Assembly (NCBI RefSeq): GCF_018413525.1
Contig: NZ_JAHCDD010000054.1
Span: forward strand, 1 to 40,867
Source: Acidovorax sp. CCYZU-2555
GTDB taxonomy: Bacteria; Pseudomonadota; Gammaproteobacteria; Burkholderiales; Burkholderiaceae_C
Reading direction: 5' to 3'
DNA: 40,867 nucleotides
The notes beneath the pieces are model-generated. The model searched no databases, was not told where the DNA came from, and saw only the letters and a list, made by a program, of their open reading frames with translations. Positions 26,307-34,198 of the stretch are shown here, one piece after another. The translations under genes and the position numbers were made by a program. Every line of letters starts with the position of its first letter. Position 1 is the first letter of the stretch.

Positions 26307-26983
26307 CGGGCGCAGAAAGCGGTTTCCTGTTCACCTTCTTCAACGCGGAGGTGGCCCGGCAATATTGGCCCGTGATCGCCTCGGGCGCGGTGATGACTGT
26401 GGGCGTGGGCCTGGCCGTGGTCGTGACCGGCACGCTGCTGGGCCTGCTGCTGGCGATCGCGCGCGCGCTCGGCAGCCGCGTGCTCACGCTGCCCATCATC
26501 GCCTTTGCCGACATCATGCGTTCGCTGCCGCCGCTGGTGGTGCTGATCGTGCTGTATTTCGGGCTGCCCGCGCTGGGCCTGCCGCTGTCGGCGTTCGCCG
26601 TCACCTGGCTGTCGCTGTCGCTGGTGCTTGCGGCCTATGCCGAGGAAAGCATCTGGGCCGGCATCTCGGCCGTGCATTCCGGCCAGCTCGAAGCCGCGCG
26701 CTCCACCGGCATGCGCTGGTGGCAGGCGATGCGCCTGGTCGTTCTGCCCCAGGCCCTGCGCCGCGCGCTGCCGCCGCTGACCAACCGCGTGATCTCGATC
26801 ACCAAGAACACCGCGCTGGGCTCGGTCGTTGCGCTCAACGAAATCCTCAACAACGCCCAGGGGGCGAGCAGCCATTCGGGCAACCCCACGCCGCTGATGA
26901 TGGCCGCGCTCGCCTACCTGATCGTCTTCTTGCCGCTGGTCGTTTTCTCGCGCTGGCTCGAACAACACTGGCAGCAGAGGTAG
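26303..26983 (+). CDS. Amino-acid ABC transporter permease 1
   Basis: A 226-residue HisM/GlnP-type inner-membrane permease with five hydrophobic segments. The EAA loop reads [25 protein letters not shown] in two parts around the coupling helix. It pairs with the second permease to form the channel. The Ala-rich N-terminus lies in the periplasmic-entry helix. Confidence 0.92.
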   Translation: MTGAESGFLFTFFNAEVARQYWPVIASGAVMTVGVGLAVVVTGTLLGLLLAIARALGSRVLTLPIIAFADIMRSLPPLVVLIVLYFGLPALGLPLSAFAVTWLSLSLVLAAYAEESIWAGISAVHSGQLEAARSTGMRWWQAMRLVVLPQALRRALPPLTNRVISITKNTALGSVVALNEILNNAQGASSHSGNPTPLMMAALAYLIVFLPLVVFSRWLEQHWQQR

Positions 26984-26986
26984 ACC

Positions 26987-27658
26987 GTGGAAAGCCTGAT
27001 TCAAAACTTCTTCAATCTCGAAGTCTATGCGGCGGTGTTTCCGCACCTGCTCAATGGCCTGTGGACCACCATCTGGCTGTCGGCGCTGGTGATTCCGCTG
27101 GGCGCCGCGGCCGGGCTGCTGCTCGCGCTGGGCCTGACGCAGTCGCGCCGCCGCTGGCTGCGCTGGACCATCATCGCCTACATCGACTTCTTTCGCGCGT
27201 TTCCGCCGCTGGTGCTGCTGATCCTGGTCTACTTCGGCGGCCCGTTCCTGGGCCTGGAGCTGGGCAAGGTCGCCGCCGTGGCGCTGGCCTTTGTGCTGAA
27301 CAACGCGAGCTACTACGCCGAAGTGTTCCGCGCCGGACTGCAAGGCGTGGCCAAGGGCCAGATGGAAGCCGCGCGCTCCACCGGACTCACCCACCTGCAG
27401 GCGATTCGCCTGGTGGTGATCCCGCAGGCCGTGCGCAACGTGTTCCCCGACCTGGTGGGCAACGGCATCGAAATCGTCAAGCTGACCAGCATCGCCAGCG
27501 TCGTGGCCATGCCCGAACTGATGCGCGCCGCGCGCGACGCGCAATCGCTGGTCTACAACCCCTCGCCCGTGATTCTGGCCGCGCTGATGTACCTCGCGCT
27601 GCTGTGGCCGCTGACCCGCTGGCTGGGCCGACTCGAGCACCGGCGCGCGCGCCGCTGA
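26987..27658 (+). CDS. Amino-acid ABC transporter permease 2
   Basis: A 223-residue permease of the same type as its upstream neighbour, with EAARSTGLTHLQAIRLVVIP as the EAA loop. It starts with GTG at 26987, three bases after the previous stop, with AGAGG as the ribosome binding site. Both permeases differ in sequence, consistent with a heterodimeric channel. Confidence 0.92.
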   Translation: MESLIQNFFNLEVYAAVFPHLLNGLWTTIWLSALVIPLGAAAGLLLALGLTQSRRRWLRWTIIAYIDFFRAFPPLVLLILVYFGGPFLGLELGKVAAVALAFVLNNASYYAEVFRAGLQGVAKGQMEAARSTGLTHLQAIRLVVIPQAVRNVFPDLVGNGIEIVKLTSIASVVAMPELMRAARDAQSLVYNPSPVILAALMYLALLWPLTRWLGRLEHRRARR

Positions 27659-27691
27659 GCGGCCCCCAAAACCTCTCTCCAAAGGAAACCA

Positions 27692-28633
27692 ATGACTGCC
27701 AAAAAGATCAGCGAGACCACCAAGGGCGTCTACATCATCGCCGCCACGCCGTTCACCGACGACGGCGCGCTGGACCTCGAAAGCACCGACAGCCTCACCG
27801 ACTTCTACCTCGACAAGGGCGTCACCGGCTTCACCATCCTGGGCATGATGGGCGAGGCGCCCAAGCTCACCGAAGAAGAGACGCTCGCGGTGATGGACCG
27901 CGTGCTGCGGCGCATTGACGGCCGCGTTCCGGTGGTGGTGGGCGTGAGCCATGCGTCCAACCGCCATGTCGAACGCCTGTCCAAGACCGCGATGGACCAG
28001 GGCGCGGCCGGCGTGATGATCGCGCCCGTCGCCAATCTCAAGACCGACGAGCAGATCTACAACTACTTCGCGGGCATGGCCCAGCTGCTGGGCCCCGACG
28101 TTCCGATCTGCCTGCAGGACTTCCCCCAGGTCACCGGCGTGCACATGTCGGTGGCCGTGATCCTCCAGCTGATCGCCGATTTCCCGCAGATCGTGATGCT
28201 CAAGCACGAAGACTTCCCCGGCATGCGCAAGCTCAGCGAAGTGCGCAGCCAAAGCCTTGCCGACGGCCTGCGGCGCATCAGCGTGCTGGTCGGCAACGGC
28301 GGCCTGTTCCTGCCCCAGGAAATGCTGCGCGGCGCCGACGGCGCGATGACCGGCTTTGCCTATCCCGAAATGCTGGTCCAGGCCTGCGCGCTGTTCGACC
28401 AGGGCCGCGGCGACGCAGCCGAAGACCTGTTCAACCTTTATCTGCCGCTGCTGCGCCACGAGTTCCAGTACGGCCTGGGCCTGGCGCTGCGCAAGGAAAC
28501 GCTCAAGCGCCGCGGCGCGATCCGCTCGGCCTACGTGCGCCGCCCGGGCCCCGTTCTCAACGCCATCGACATGGCCGAACTCGGCCGCCTGATCGCACGC
28601 CAGGAGAACGCACTGCGCGAACGCGGGCTCTGA
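27692..28633 (+). CDS. Dihydrodipicolinate synthase/N-acetylneuraminate lyase family protein
   Basis: A 313-residue class I aldolase-like TIM barrel. The Schiff-base lysine is K171 (VMLKHEDFPG). The usual pyruvate-binding segment GTTGE is replaced by GMMGEA, and the catalytic Tyr of the YNxP motif is replaced in LQDFPQ, so it is not a standard DapA. Members of this branch cleave or condense oxo-acids in catabolic operons. The ribosome binding site AAAGGAA precedes the ATG. The context suggests that it acts on the product of the amidohydrolase pathway. The C-terminal third (RRGAIRSAYVRRPGP) resembles that of related catabolic family members. Confidence 0.85.
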   Translation: MTAKKISETTKGVYIIAATPFTDDGALDLESTDSLTDFYLDKGVTGFTILGMMGEAPKLTEEETLAVMDRVLRRIDGRVPVVVGVSHASNRHVERLSKTAMDQGAAGVMIAPVANLKTDEQIYNYFAGMAQLLGPDVPICLQDFPQVTGVHMSVAVILQLIADFPQIVMLKHEDFPGMRKLSEVRSQSLADGLRRISVLVGNGGLFLPQEMLRGADGAMTGFAYPEMLVQACALFDQGRGDAAEDLFNLYLPLLRHEFQYGLGLALRKETLKRRGAIRSAYVRRPGPVLNAIDMAELGRLIARQENALRERGL

Positions 28634-28704
28634 GCCGCGCGGGCCGCCCGCCCTCTTTTTCAACCCCGACCAGCGCCTGCGGGCTGGCGATTCCAGGAGT
28701 GACC

Positions 28705-29691
28705 ATGCAACGCCGATACTTTCTGCAAGCTTCCAGCGCCGCCACCCTCGCCACCACCTTGCCGGCCCGCGCCCAGGCCTACCCGGCCAGAACCCTGCGC
28801 ATGGTCGTGCCGTTTCCGCCCGGCGGCCCGGTCGACGGCTTCGCGCGCTTCTACGCCGAAGCCCTGGGCAAGCAGCTGGGCCAGACCGTGGTCGTCGAAA
28901 ACAAGGGCGGCGCCTCGGGCGCGCTGGGCAGCCTCGATGTCAAGAACAGCCCGGCCGACGGCTACGCGCTGCTGTTCGCCACCGCCTCGACCCATGCACT
29001 CTACAACCTCACCGAGCCCAAGCCGCGCTACAGCGCCGCCGACGACTTCGATTACATAGGCGTTCTCGGCGGCGCGCCCATCGCCTTCGCCGTGGGTCCG
29101 TCCATGCCCAAGACGCTCAAGACGCTGGCCATCGCCGCCAGGCACAACCCCGGCAAGTACAACTACGGCTCGCCGGGCACGGGCACCTTGATGCATGTGG
29201 CCGTGGAGCGCTTCAAGCAGCAGACCGGCGCGCCCATGGTGCACATCCCTTACAAGGGCACGGGCCCGGCGATGCAGGACCTGATGGGCGGCGCGATCGA
29301 AATGGCCGTGGGCACGCTGGGCGTGATGCTGCCGTTTCACCGCAGCGGGCGCATGCATATCGTCGGTGTCGCCACGCCCCAGCGCCTGGCGCTGGCGCCC
29401 GACATTCCCACCATCGCCGAGTCCGCCGATCTGGCCTTGCCTTTCGACGCCATGCTGTGGAACGTGGTGGCCGTGCCGCGCGGCACGCCGGAAGCGGTGA
29501 AGAAGGCGCTGGCAGACGCCACCAAGGCCGTGATGGGCACGCCGGCCATGGCCGCCACGCTGGCCGAGCAGGGAATCTTTGCCGATCTGCATATCGGCGA
29601 TGCCGCGGCTTCGGCCTATGTGAAGGCCGAGGCCGCGAAGTGGAAGCCGGTGGTGGCGCAGCTGGGCGGGGCGGGAGCGATAGGGCAGTGA
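28705..29691 (+). CDS. Bug/TctC-family tripartite tricarboxylate transporter substrate-binding protein
   Basis: A 328-residue periplasmic binding protein with a twin-arginine-like start (MQRRYFLQASSAATL), cut near ARAQA. The family pattern is clear: TLRMVVPFPPGGPVDGFAR, VVENKGGASGALG, GKYNYGSPGTGTLMH and VHIPYKGTGPAMQDLMGG. AGGAG lies five bases before the ATG. No TctA/TctB membrane genes are nearby, as is common for the many orphan Bug proteins of Burkholderiales. It is the last gene of the operon. Confidence 0.92.
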   Translation: MQRRYFLQASSAATLATTLPARAQAYPARTLRMVVPFPPGGPVDGFARFYAEALGKQLGQTVVVENKGGASGALGSLDVKNSPADGYALLFATASTHALYNLTEPKPRYSAADDFDYIGVLGGAPIAFAVGPSMPKTLKTLAIAARHNPGKYNYGSPGTGTLMHVAVERFKQQTGAPMVHIPYKGTGPAMQDLMGGAIEMAVGTLGVMLPFHRSGRMHIVGVATPQRLALAPDIPTIAESADLALPFDAMLWNVVAVPRGTPEAVKKALADATKAVMGTPAMAATLAEQGIFADLHIGDAAASAYVKAEAAKWKPVVAQLGGAGAIGQ

Positions 29692-29808
29692 GGCAGTTGG
29701 CGGTTCAGAGCACTGCCAGACTTCCTGCATGAGATCGCTCGCCAGCGCCAAGGTGGCATGCCGGACCGCTTGCTGATAGACTCAAGACAACCGTTTTGCT
29801 CCACTCTC

Positions 29809-30063
29809 ATGTCCACCAAGACCCACCAGACCATTCAGACCGAACGCGGAATGCAGATCGCCGAGCGACGCATTCCGGCGATGGCCGCGAAGGCAGGTCA
29901 TGATGCATACCGGACGGCACTCAAACATACCGGCGCGGTCACTCTAAAGACCGCCAGAGGCCAGATCGTCGAGCGCAGGCTCGACGGCAGCGAAACGTTC
30001 ATCATGAACGTTCCGCTTGGCAAGCGCGTCAAGCCTGGCACTATCCTCAAGCGTGTCAAGTAA
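29809..30063 (+). CDS. Antitoxin-like protein paired with a zeta-type toxin
   Basis: An 84-residue protein beginning MSTKTHQTIQTERG, with AERRIPAMAAKAG and LKTARGQIVERRLDGS. Short proteins of this pattern commonly precede zeta-like toxin genes in proteobacteria; recognition is from memory of the family, not a computed match. The start at 29809 was preferred to an upstream frame to 29758. Its end overlaps the GTG start (30053) of the following toxin remnant, a typical toxin-antitoxin arrangement. The gene itself appears intact although the toxin is broken. Confidence 0.6.
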   Translation: MSTKTHQTIQTERGMQIAERRIPAMAAKAGHDAYRTALKHTGAVTLKTARGQIVERRLDGSETFIMNVPLGKRVKPGTILKRVK

Positions 30064-30546
30064 GGTCGCTCACGCAGCACCGACGGCCAAGACCGCCAAA
30101 CCTGCCCAGCCGCGCCTTCGTGTTCTTGCAGGACCCAAGCGGTACGCCAGGAGCTGCTCGAAGAAGGCAAAACCTTCACCTTCGAGACTGTGATGTCGCA
30201 CCGCTCGAAGATCGACTTCATGCGAGAAGCCCGGGCGCGCGGCTATCGCATCTATCTATACTTCGTTGCGACCGACGACCCCGCCATCAACATCGACCGG
30301 GTGCACCGGCGCGTGCTGCAAGGCGGTCACCCGGTACCAGGCGAAAAAGTCATCGATCGATATCACAAGTCCATCGCGCTTATGACCGAAGCCTGCGAGG
30401 TGGCGCATCGTGCCTATATCTTTGACAACTCGGGCGCCAAGCACAAGCTGCTGGCCGAGGTGATCGATTTCGACACCATCCGATTGGAGACCAGCATCAT
30501 CAACCCCTGGTTCCTGGCGACTGACCTTTGGAAGACCTTCTCCTGA
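30053..30546 (+). pseudogene. Zeta-type toxin, P-loop region deleted and frame broken
   Basis: From GTG at 30053 the frame gives the usual N-terminus up to RLRVLAGP, where the Walker A GPNGSGKT should follow. Instead, at about 30147-30150 the frame changes and resumes at VRQELLEEG, continuing FTFETVMSHRSKIDFMREA, YFVATDDPAINIDRVHRRV and RYHKSIALM. The phosphate-binding loop and about 40-60 residues are missing, so UDP-sugar kinase activity should be lost. The 3' part alone (ATG at 30190) remains open for 118 residues. A sequence error cannot explain loss of the whole loop. Confidence 0.75.
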
Positions 30547-30617
30547 AGCGCCGCTCCGGCCAGCAGCGCCGGCATTCCTCCCGCTGAAGGACAGCCGGTG
30601 CGACCTCGCTTCAGTTC

Positions 30618-30776
30618 TTACGCATCCAGACGCCGGCGGCACTGCGCCCTCAGCAAGGTCGTCAGACACATGATGCGCAGCTTATTGATGTCGTAGTCGG
30701 TCAGTGCCAGATGATGGGTGCAGCGGTTGTCCCAGGCGATCAGATCGCCGGTCTGCCAGCGATGGCGGCATCTGGC
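30618..30776 (-). pseudogene. C-terminal remnant of a TauD/TfdA-family dioxygenase
   Basis: On the minus strand the frame reads RHRWQTGDLIAWDNRCTHH, then LALTDYDINKLRIMCLTTL, ending near 30618. This matches the C-terminal core of 2-oxoglutarate-dependent TauD-type enzymes, including the last iron-binding His (CTHH) and the oxoglutarate-binding Arg. The rest of the gene, including the HxD pair, is missing upstream. Confidence 0.7.
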
Positions 30777-30850
30777 TTCATGCCGACAGCGGTTACCAAC
30801 TCGAGGACGCCGAACGATCGAAATACTCGCTGGGTCTGCCGCACATGCAG

Positions 30851-30879
30851 TTGCCTGGTGCGCCGAATGCAGCTATGCT
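30851..30879 (+). promoter_or_regulatory. Promoter before the attenuator-like leader
   Basis: TTGCCT (30851-30856), 17 bases, TATGCT (30874-30879). The predicted start of transcription is at about 30886, one base before the ATG of the leader peptide, so a leaderless transcript is possible. Confidence 0.4.
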
Positions 30880-30886
30880 TTTTCGC

Positions 30887-30955
30887 ATGGCCCGCTCGCA
30901 CATCGTGTCGATTATTCGCACCATCCATTGGATGGTGGGTTGGCGCGCGGCCTGA
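30887..30955 (+). CDS. Possible leader peptide (22 codons)
   Basis: A short frame from ATG at 30887 to TGA at 30953-30955, rich in Ile (codons 6, 9, 10 and 13) and with two Trp (15 and 19). It is followed at once by alternative RNA stems and a strong terminator, the arrangement of a ribosome-mediated attenuator. No ribosome binding site is apparent; with a start of transcription at about 30886 translation would be leaderless. It could also be a meaningless short frame. Confidence 0.4.
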   Translation: MARSHIVSIIRTIHWMVGWRAA

Positions 30956-30992
30956 GCAGCACCAGCAACCCGCCCCACGAGGCGGGTTTTTT
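30919..30992 (+). promoter_or_regulatory. Candidate transcription attenuator
   Basis: Stem 1, CACCATCC/GGATGGTG (30919-30937), a possible antiterminator GGGTTG/CAACCC (30937-30942 with 30966-30971), and the terminator AACCCGCC/GGCGGGTT (30967-30988) with a T run to 30992. The antiterminator shares bases with both other stems, so only one set can form. A ribosome slowed at the Ile codons would cover the left arm of stem 1 and favour read-through into the gene at 31028. Confidence 0.5.
30967..30992 (+). terminator. Strong Rho-independent terminator
   Basis: An 8-bp GC-rich stem with a 6-base loop followed by six T. It lies 35 bases before the kinase-like gene at 31028 and is the terminator part of the attenuator. 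Confidence 0.8.
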
Positions 30993-31027
30993 CTGTCTCC
31001 GGGGGCTTTCAGACCACAGGAGATCAG

Positions 31028-31525
31028 ATGAACCCATTGGCAACCCCGCCCGCCGTGCTGCACATGCTGTGCGGAAAAATTGCCTCAGGAAAGTCAACGC
31101 TGGCCCAGCGGCTCGCCCAGGCGTCTGGCACCGTGCGCATCAACGAGGACGATTGGCTGTCCCGCCTATACCCCAATGAGATTCTCGCCATAGCGGACTA
31201 CGCGCGCTGCGCGGCCCGGCTGCGCGCAGCAATGGCGCCGCACATCGAGGCTTTGCTGCGCTGCGGAGTGTCGGTGGTACTCGACTTCCCGGCCAACACG
31301 CCAGACACGCGCCGTTGGGCACGCGATATTTTCGAGCGCGCCGGCGCAGCGCACCGTCTGCACTTTCTGGATATCTCCGACAGCGTGTGCAAGGCGCGAT
31401 TGCGCAGCAGAAACGCATCAGGAGACCACCCTTATGAGACCTCCGACGCACAGTTCGACTTGATTACCCGCCATTTTGTGGCGCCGTCTGCCGAGGAAGG
31501 GTTTGTGATCGTGCGCCATAACTAG
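31028..31525 (+). CDS. P-loop ATP-binding protein (AAA_33/zeta-like kinase)
   Basis: A 165-residue protein. The Walker A motif is CGKIASGKST (15-24); INEDDWLSRLYP (about 38-49) is the Asp pair of small-molecule kinases, and VVLDFPANT plus RLRSRN supply the Walker B-like strand and the Arg lid. The fold is that of nucleoside-, gluconate- or antibiotic-type kinases. The substrate is unknown. AGGAGA lies correctly before the ATG. Expression may depend on the attenuator upstream. Its neighbours are decayed genes, so recent acquisition is likely. Confidence 0.82.
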   Translation: MNPLATPPAVLHMLCGKIASGKSTLAQRLAQASGTVRINEDDWLSRLYPNEILAIADYARCAARLRAAMAPHIEALLRCGVSVVLDFPANTPDTRRWARDIFERAGAAHRLHFLDISDSVCKARLRSRNASGDHPYETSDAQFDLITRHFVAPSAEEGFVIVRHN

Positions 31526-31741
31526 GACAACAAGGCCAGGGCCGGCCGGCTAAGTTGCGAAGACAGATCGTTTCGCCATTGAGGGTGCTATGGGCCAGCC
31601 AAGCGGAGTCGCAGCCTTTCCGGACGGGTGTGCCGACACTTAGAACAACGACTAGGCGTTGTGGAGCATCCCAGCCGTTCATATGGGATTTTTTGCAGTT
31701 CTAGAGAAAAAGCAGCCACGTCGTTGATGGTAGAAAATTCC

Positions 31742-32434
31742 TTAACCTTGGTCTGCAAACTCCTTGCCGTTAAACTTGTAAAGTTTAACCCCCATCAAAT
31801 GACTGTTTTTCTCATCACCAATATTTGCCCATAGAGAACGGTCATCCGCGTCTATTTTTAAAGCTAATGGAGAAGGCCAAAAACCAAAATACCAATCTGA
31901 AACTGGGTCAATTTGCTTGATGTATCTGGATGCCATTTTCAGACGTTCAGCCATAAACGCGCGCGCCGATGGCTCATGGCGTTGATTCAAACCCTGCAAG
32001 TAAATCTTTGCCTCCGACTTTACGTGTAGGAGCTTACTGAAGTCGATCACAAAATCCTTCATCGCGGTCGAGCTTTCACACTCCATCGCCACATGGATTT
32101 TTGTCACCACTCCCTCTGCACCAAAAGCGTCGACATCACACTCCGCAACCAGAGCATCCAACAACCACTCCCCTGATTCGCGTTTAATGTCTTTATCGTT
32201 AAAACTGATGTGACGCAGCCTTCCGAGCCCCGGGGCGAGCTTAGTGAGGCATTTACCAGCCATATAGCAAAAGTGGCTGGAGCGCATTGCATTGGATACG
32301 GTACGCTGTTTATCATCCGGCATACACCACGTCATGGATTGAGAAAGTGCGCTATTCAACTCATCCCTTAGCGCATCCAGCGTCAGTGAACCACTTATGT
32401 TTTTGGCATCTATCGACGTTTCGAAAAAATTCAT
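31742..32434 (-). CDS. AT-rich orphan protein of unknown function
   Basis: A 230-residue soluble protein, clearly richer in A+T than the genes around it and with rare-type codons. I recognise no family with confidence. The segment VVTKIHVAMECESS...DFVIDFSKLLHVKSEAKIYL has alternating strands and conserved-looking Glu and Lys in an arrangement reminiscent of PD-(D/E)xK nucleases, but this is only a suggestion. No signal peptide or membrane segment is present. It begins MNFFETSIDAKN at 32434. It stands alone between two P-loop genes on the opposite strand, consistent with a transferred single gene. Confidence 0.65.
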   Translation of the reverse strand: MNFFETSIDAKNISGSLTLDALRDELNSALSQSMTWCMPDDKQRTVSNAMRSSHFCYMAGKCLTKLAPGLGRLRHISFNDKDIKRESGEWLLDALVAECDVDAFGAEGVVTKIHVAMECESSTAMKDFVIDFSKLLHVKSEAKIYLQGLNQRHEPSARAFMAERLKMASRYIKQIDPVSDWYFGFWPSPLALKIDADDRSLWANIGDEKNSHLMGVKLYKFNGKEFADQG

Positions 32435-32668
32435 AAATCTACTTCTTTAATAAGGCAATAACTCATTCTTTACTCATCCTCTCGCAGTGTAGGCTTTTTC
32501 TTGTTAGAAATTTCGTTAACTATGCACAGCACCACCTGATAGCCTTGAACCGCGTTATCAAAACACAGATCTTGGCAGCAGCGAAGAACGAAACCCGGAG
32601 CACGGTTGCTGATGATCCATGTATCCGTGCAGGCGTTTTCGAGAGCCACGCGACCGTATCATTCCTCC

Positions 32669-33289
32669 GTGATCATCGTCGCAGAAGGCGTCAGCGCCGC
32701 AGGAAAAACCCGTTGGGCCACGCAATACGCACCAGCAATCGTTGAAGAAAATACGGCCAGCCCAGCCGCCACTGCAGATATCGCCGCCGTGGGCCGTTTC
32801 TGGAGCGACAGGCACAGCGAGCGCTGGCTGCGGGAATTGGAACCCGAACGCACACATGGCGCGGTCTGCTTCGACACCGATCCCTTGAAGATCCACTACG
32901 GCTGGTGTCTATGGCAGGTTGGCAAAGGCACGCGCGAGGAGTGGCTGGCCAACGTGGTGTCCACGCGCGCGCATATCGCGCAAAAGCAGCTGGGTTTCGC
33001 GGACAGGATTGCATTTCTCGAACCGCCCGAGCATGTGGTGCGCGCGCAGAAAGCCAATGACGGCACGCGACGGCGCAGCAATTTCGAAACCCATTTGCAA
33101 CTGTATGCGCCATTGCGACGCTGGTATCTATTGCTGGAAAGCCTGGCGCCTGGGCGGCTGGTGTTCAACGCAGATCAACGGCAAGAGACGGCGCCGCTGT
33201 CATTGAAGACCGATCGCTATTGCCTTGCATTGTTTGACGCGCTCATTGAGACGGCGGACCGGACGCCAGGGAGTTCCCGGAGCCCATGA
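32669..33289 (+). CDS. P-loop kinase-like protein
   Basis: About 206 residues from GTG at 32669. IIVAEGVSAAGKTRWA is the Walker A motif at the extreme N-terminus, as in thymidylate-kinase-like proteins; CFDTDPLKIHYGW and NDGTRRRSNFETH follow as likely substrate and lid regions. The frame is open to 32606 with an earlier ATG, so the start is uncertain; GTG is preferred because the P-loop strand normally opens the protein. There is no good ribosome binding site for either. The substrate is unknown. Confidence 0.7.
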   Translation: MIIVAEGVSAAGKTRWATQYAPAIVEENTASPAATADIAAVGRFWSDRHSERWLRELEPERTHGAVCFDTDPLKIHYGWCLWQVGKGTREEWLANVVSTRAHIAQKQLGFADRIAFLEPPEHVVRAQKANDGTRRRSNFETHLQLYAPLRRWYLLLESLAPGRLVFNADQRQETAPLSLKTDRYCLALFDALIETADRTPGSSRSP

Positions 33290-33357
33290 TGCATGGAAAA
33301 AGGCATCTGAATACCCGGACCTAGCTCCCGCCGAACGGCGTTTTCCGCAACGCTCCA

Positions 33358-33424
33358 ACCACCGTTCGCTCTGAGTGAGGCAAGCGAGCCAAGGTCTCGC
33401 AAGGCGTTCAAAAGAAACAGCGGG
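33358..33424 (-). repeat. 65-base repeat module, inverted copy
   Basis: Reverse complement of the module at 6687-6751 (CCCGCTGTTTCTTT, TTGGCTCGCTTGCC, CTCAG-GCGAACGG) with several substitutions. Part of it (TCGCAAGGCG) is also recognisable at 6963-6988. Confidence 0.6.
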
Positions 33425-33430
33425 CGTTAA

Positions 33431-33610
33431 AAATCCGTTCGTCCTGAGCCTGTCGAAGGATGAACGGCCCGCTCTCAAGTCATGAGGATGGGCCGTTCAT
33501 GGTTCGACAGGCTCACCACGAACGGGTCACTGTTTGGTCGCCGTTTACAAAAATCGACCACCTTCTAAGTCATTGATTTATTTGACGAGAAACGCTGTTT
33601 CTTGAGAGCC
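33431..33610 (+). repeat. Dispersed repeat element, copy 3
   Basis: CCGTTCGTCCTGAGCCTGTC and a facing copy TTCGACAGGCTCACCACGAA form an inverted repeat (33435-33527), followed by the CATTGATTTATTTGACG module and the end TCTTGAGAGCC. Same order and orientation as 7012-7218. Confidence 0.65.
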
Positions 33611-33782
33611 TGTCGAAGGATGAACGGCCTGAGCTCAAGTCATGAGCACAGGCCGTTCATGGTGCGACGCGCCCGGCCAGGGAGGCTCACCACAAATGGG
33701 TCACTGTTTTGTCGCCGTCTGCCAAAATCGACCGCCCTCTAATTCATTGATTTAGTTGACAAAAAACTGCTTCTTGAGAGCC
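33611..33782 (+). repeat. Dispersed repeat element, copy 4 (tandem to copy 3)
   Basis: Starts TGTCGAAGGATGAACGGCC directly after copy 3, repeats the facing inverted segment in degraded form, and ends with CATTGATTTAGTTGAC...TCTTGAGAGCC. More diverged than copy 3. Confidence 0.6.
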
Positions 33783-33917
33783 CGACGAAGGGCCGGCATT
33801 TGAAAGTCAGACCGAAATACCGAAAAACAGTGGCCTTCTTGGGCACCGGACTGTTATTGGAGCAGCAGGCCGACCACGACAGGTAATGCACCCATTTTGC
33901 AGCCAGCCCGTCAAAGC

Positions 33918-34094
33918 CTACTTCGCCGCCGGATCGGCGACCACGGGCGCATCAGGCACTGGCGTCGAGCCGTTGAGCGAGTTCTCGGGATGTTGCACAG
34001 GGGCAGGCGCAGCCGGTTCACCGGGCTTGGGACCACAGGCCGTGAGCAAGGCGCAGGCGGCGAGCACGGCATAGACGGGATTCAATGGGTTCAT
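33918..34094 (-). CDS. Small lipoprotein
   Basis: A 58-residue protein with a hydrophobic signal and lipobox LLTAC (Cys about residue 20), followed by a Pro/Ala-rich tail (GPKPGEPAAPAP). AAGGAG lies before the ATG at 34094. An upstream in-frame start at 34181 would put charged residues before the signal and is unlikely. It resembles the small LptM/YifL-like lipoproteins. It is divergent from the sigma/FecR gene. Confidence 0.7.
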   Translation of the reverse strand: MNPLNPVYAVLAACALLTACGPKPGEPAAPAPVQHPENSLNGSTPVPDAPVVADPAAK

Positions 34095-34198
34095 CCAACA
34101 CACTCCTTGAGTCGAAAGCTTGAGTCTGAGGGACTCACCTCTACGCGCTTGTCGGTCAAAGGGAGGCTTACTTTTGGTCACTTCGCGGGCCTTTTGAT

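Larger units (their letters stand above)
33290..33917. other. Gene-free interval built of dispersed repeats
   Basis: No gene is seen in these 628 bases. From 33358 to 33782 it consists of an inverted copy of the 65-base module and two direct copies of the repeat element also found near 6.7-7.2 kb. The last 135 bases (33783-33917) show nothing distinct. Confidence 0.7.

Noticed and set aside
33431..33782. Repeats considered as a CRISPR array
   Set aside because: Units are about 170-180 bases, only two in tandem, with no short uniform repeats and spacers and no cas genes.
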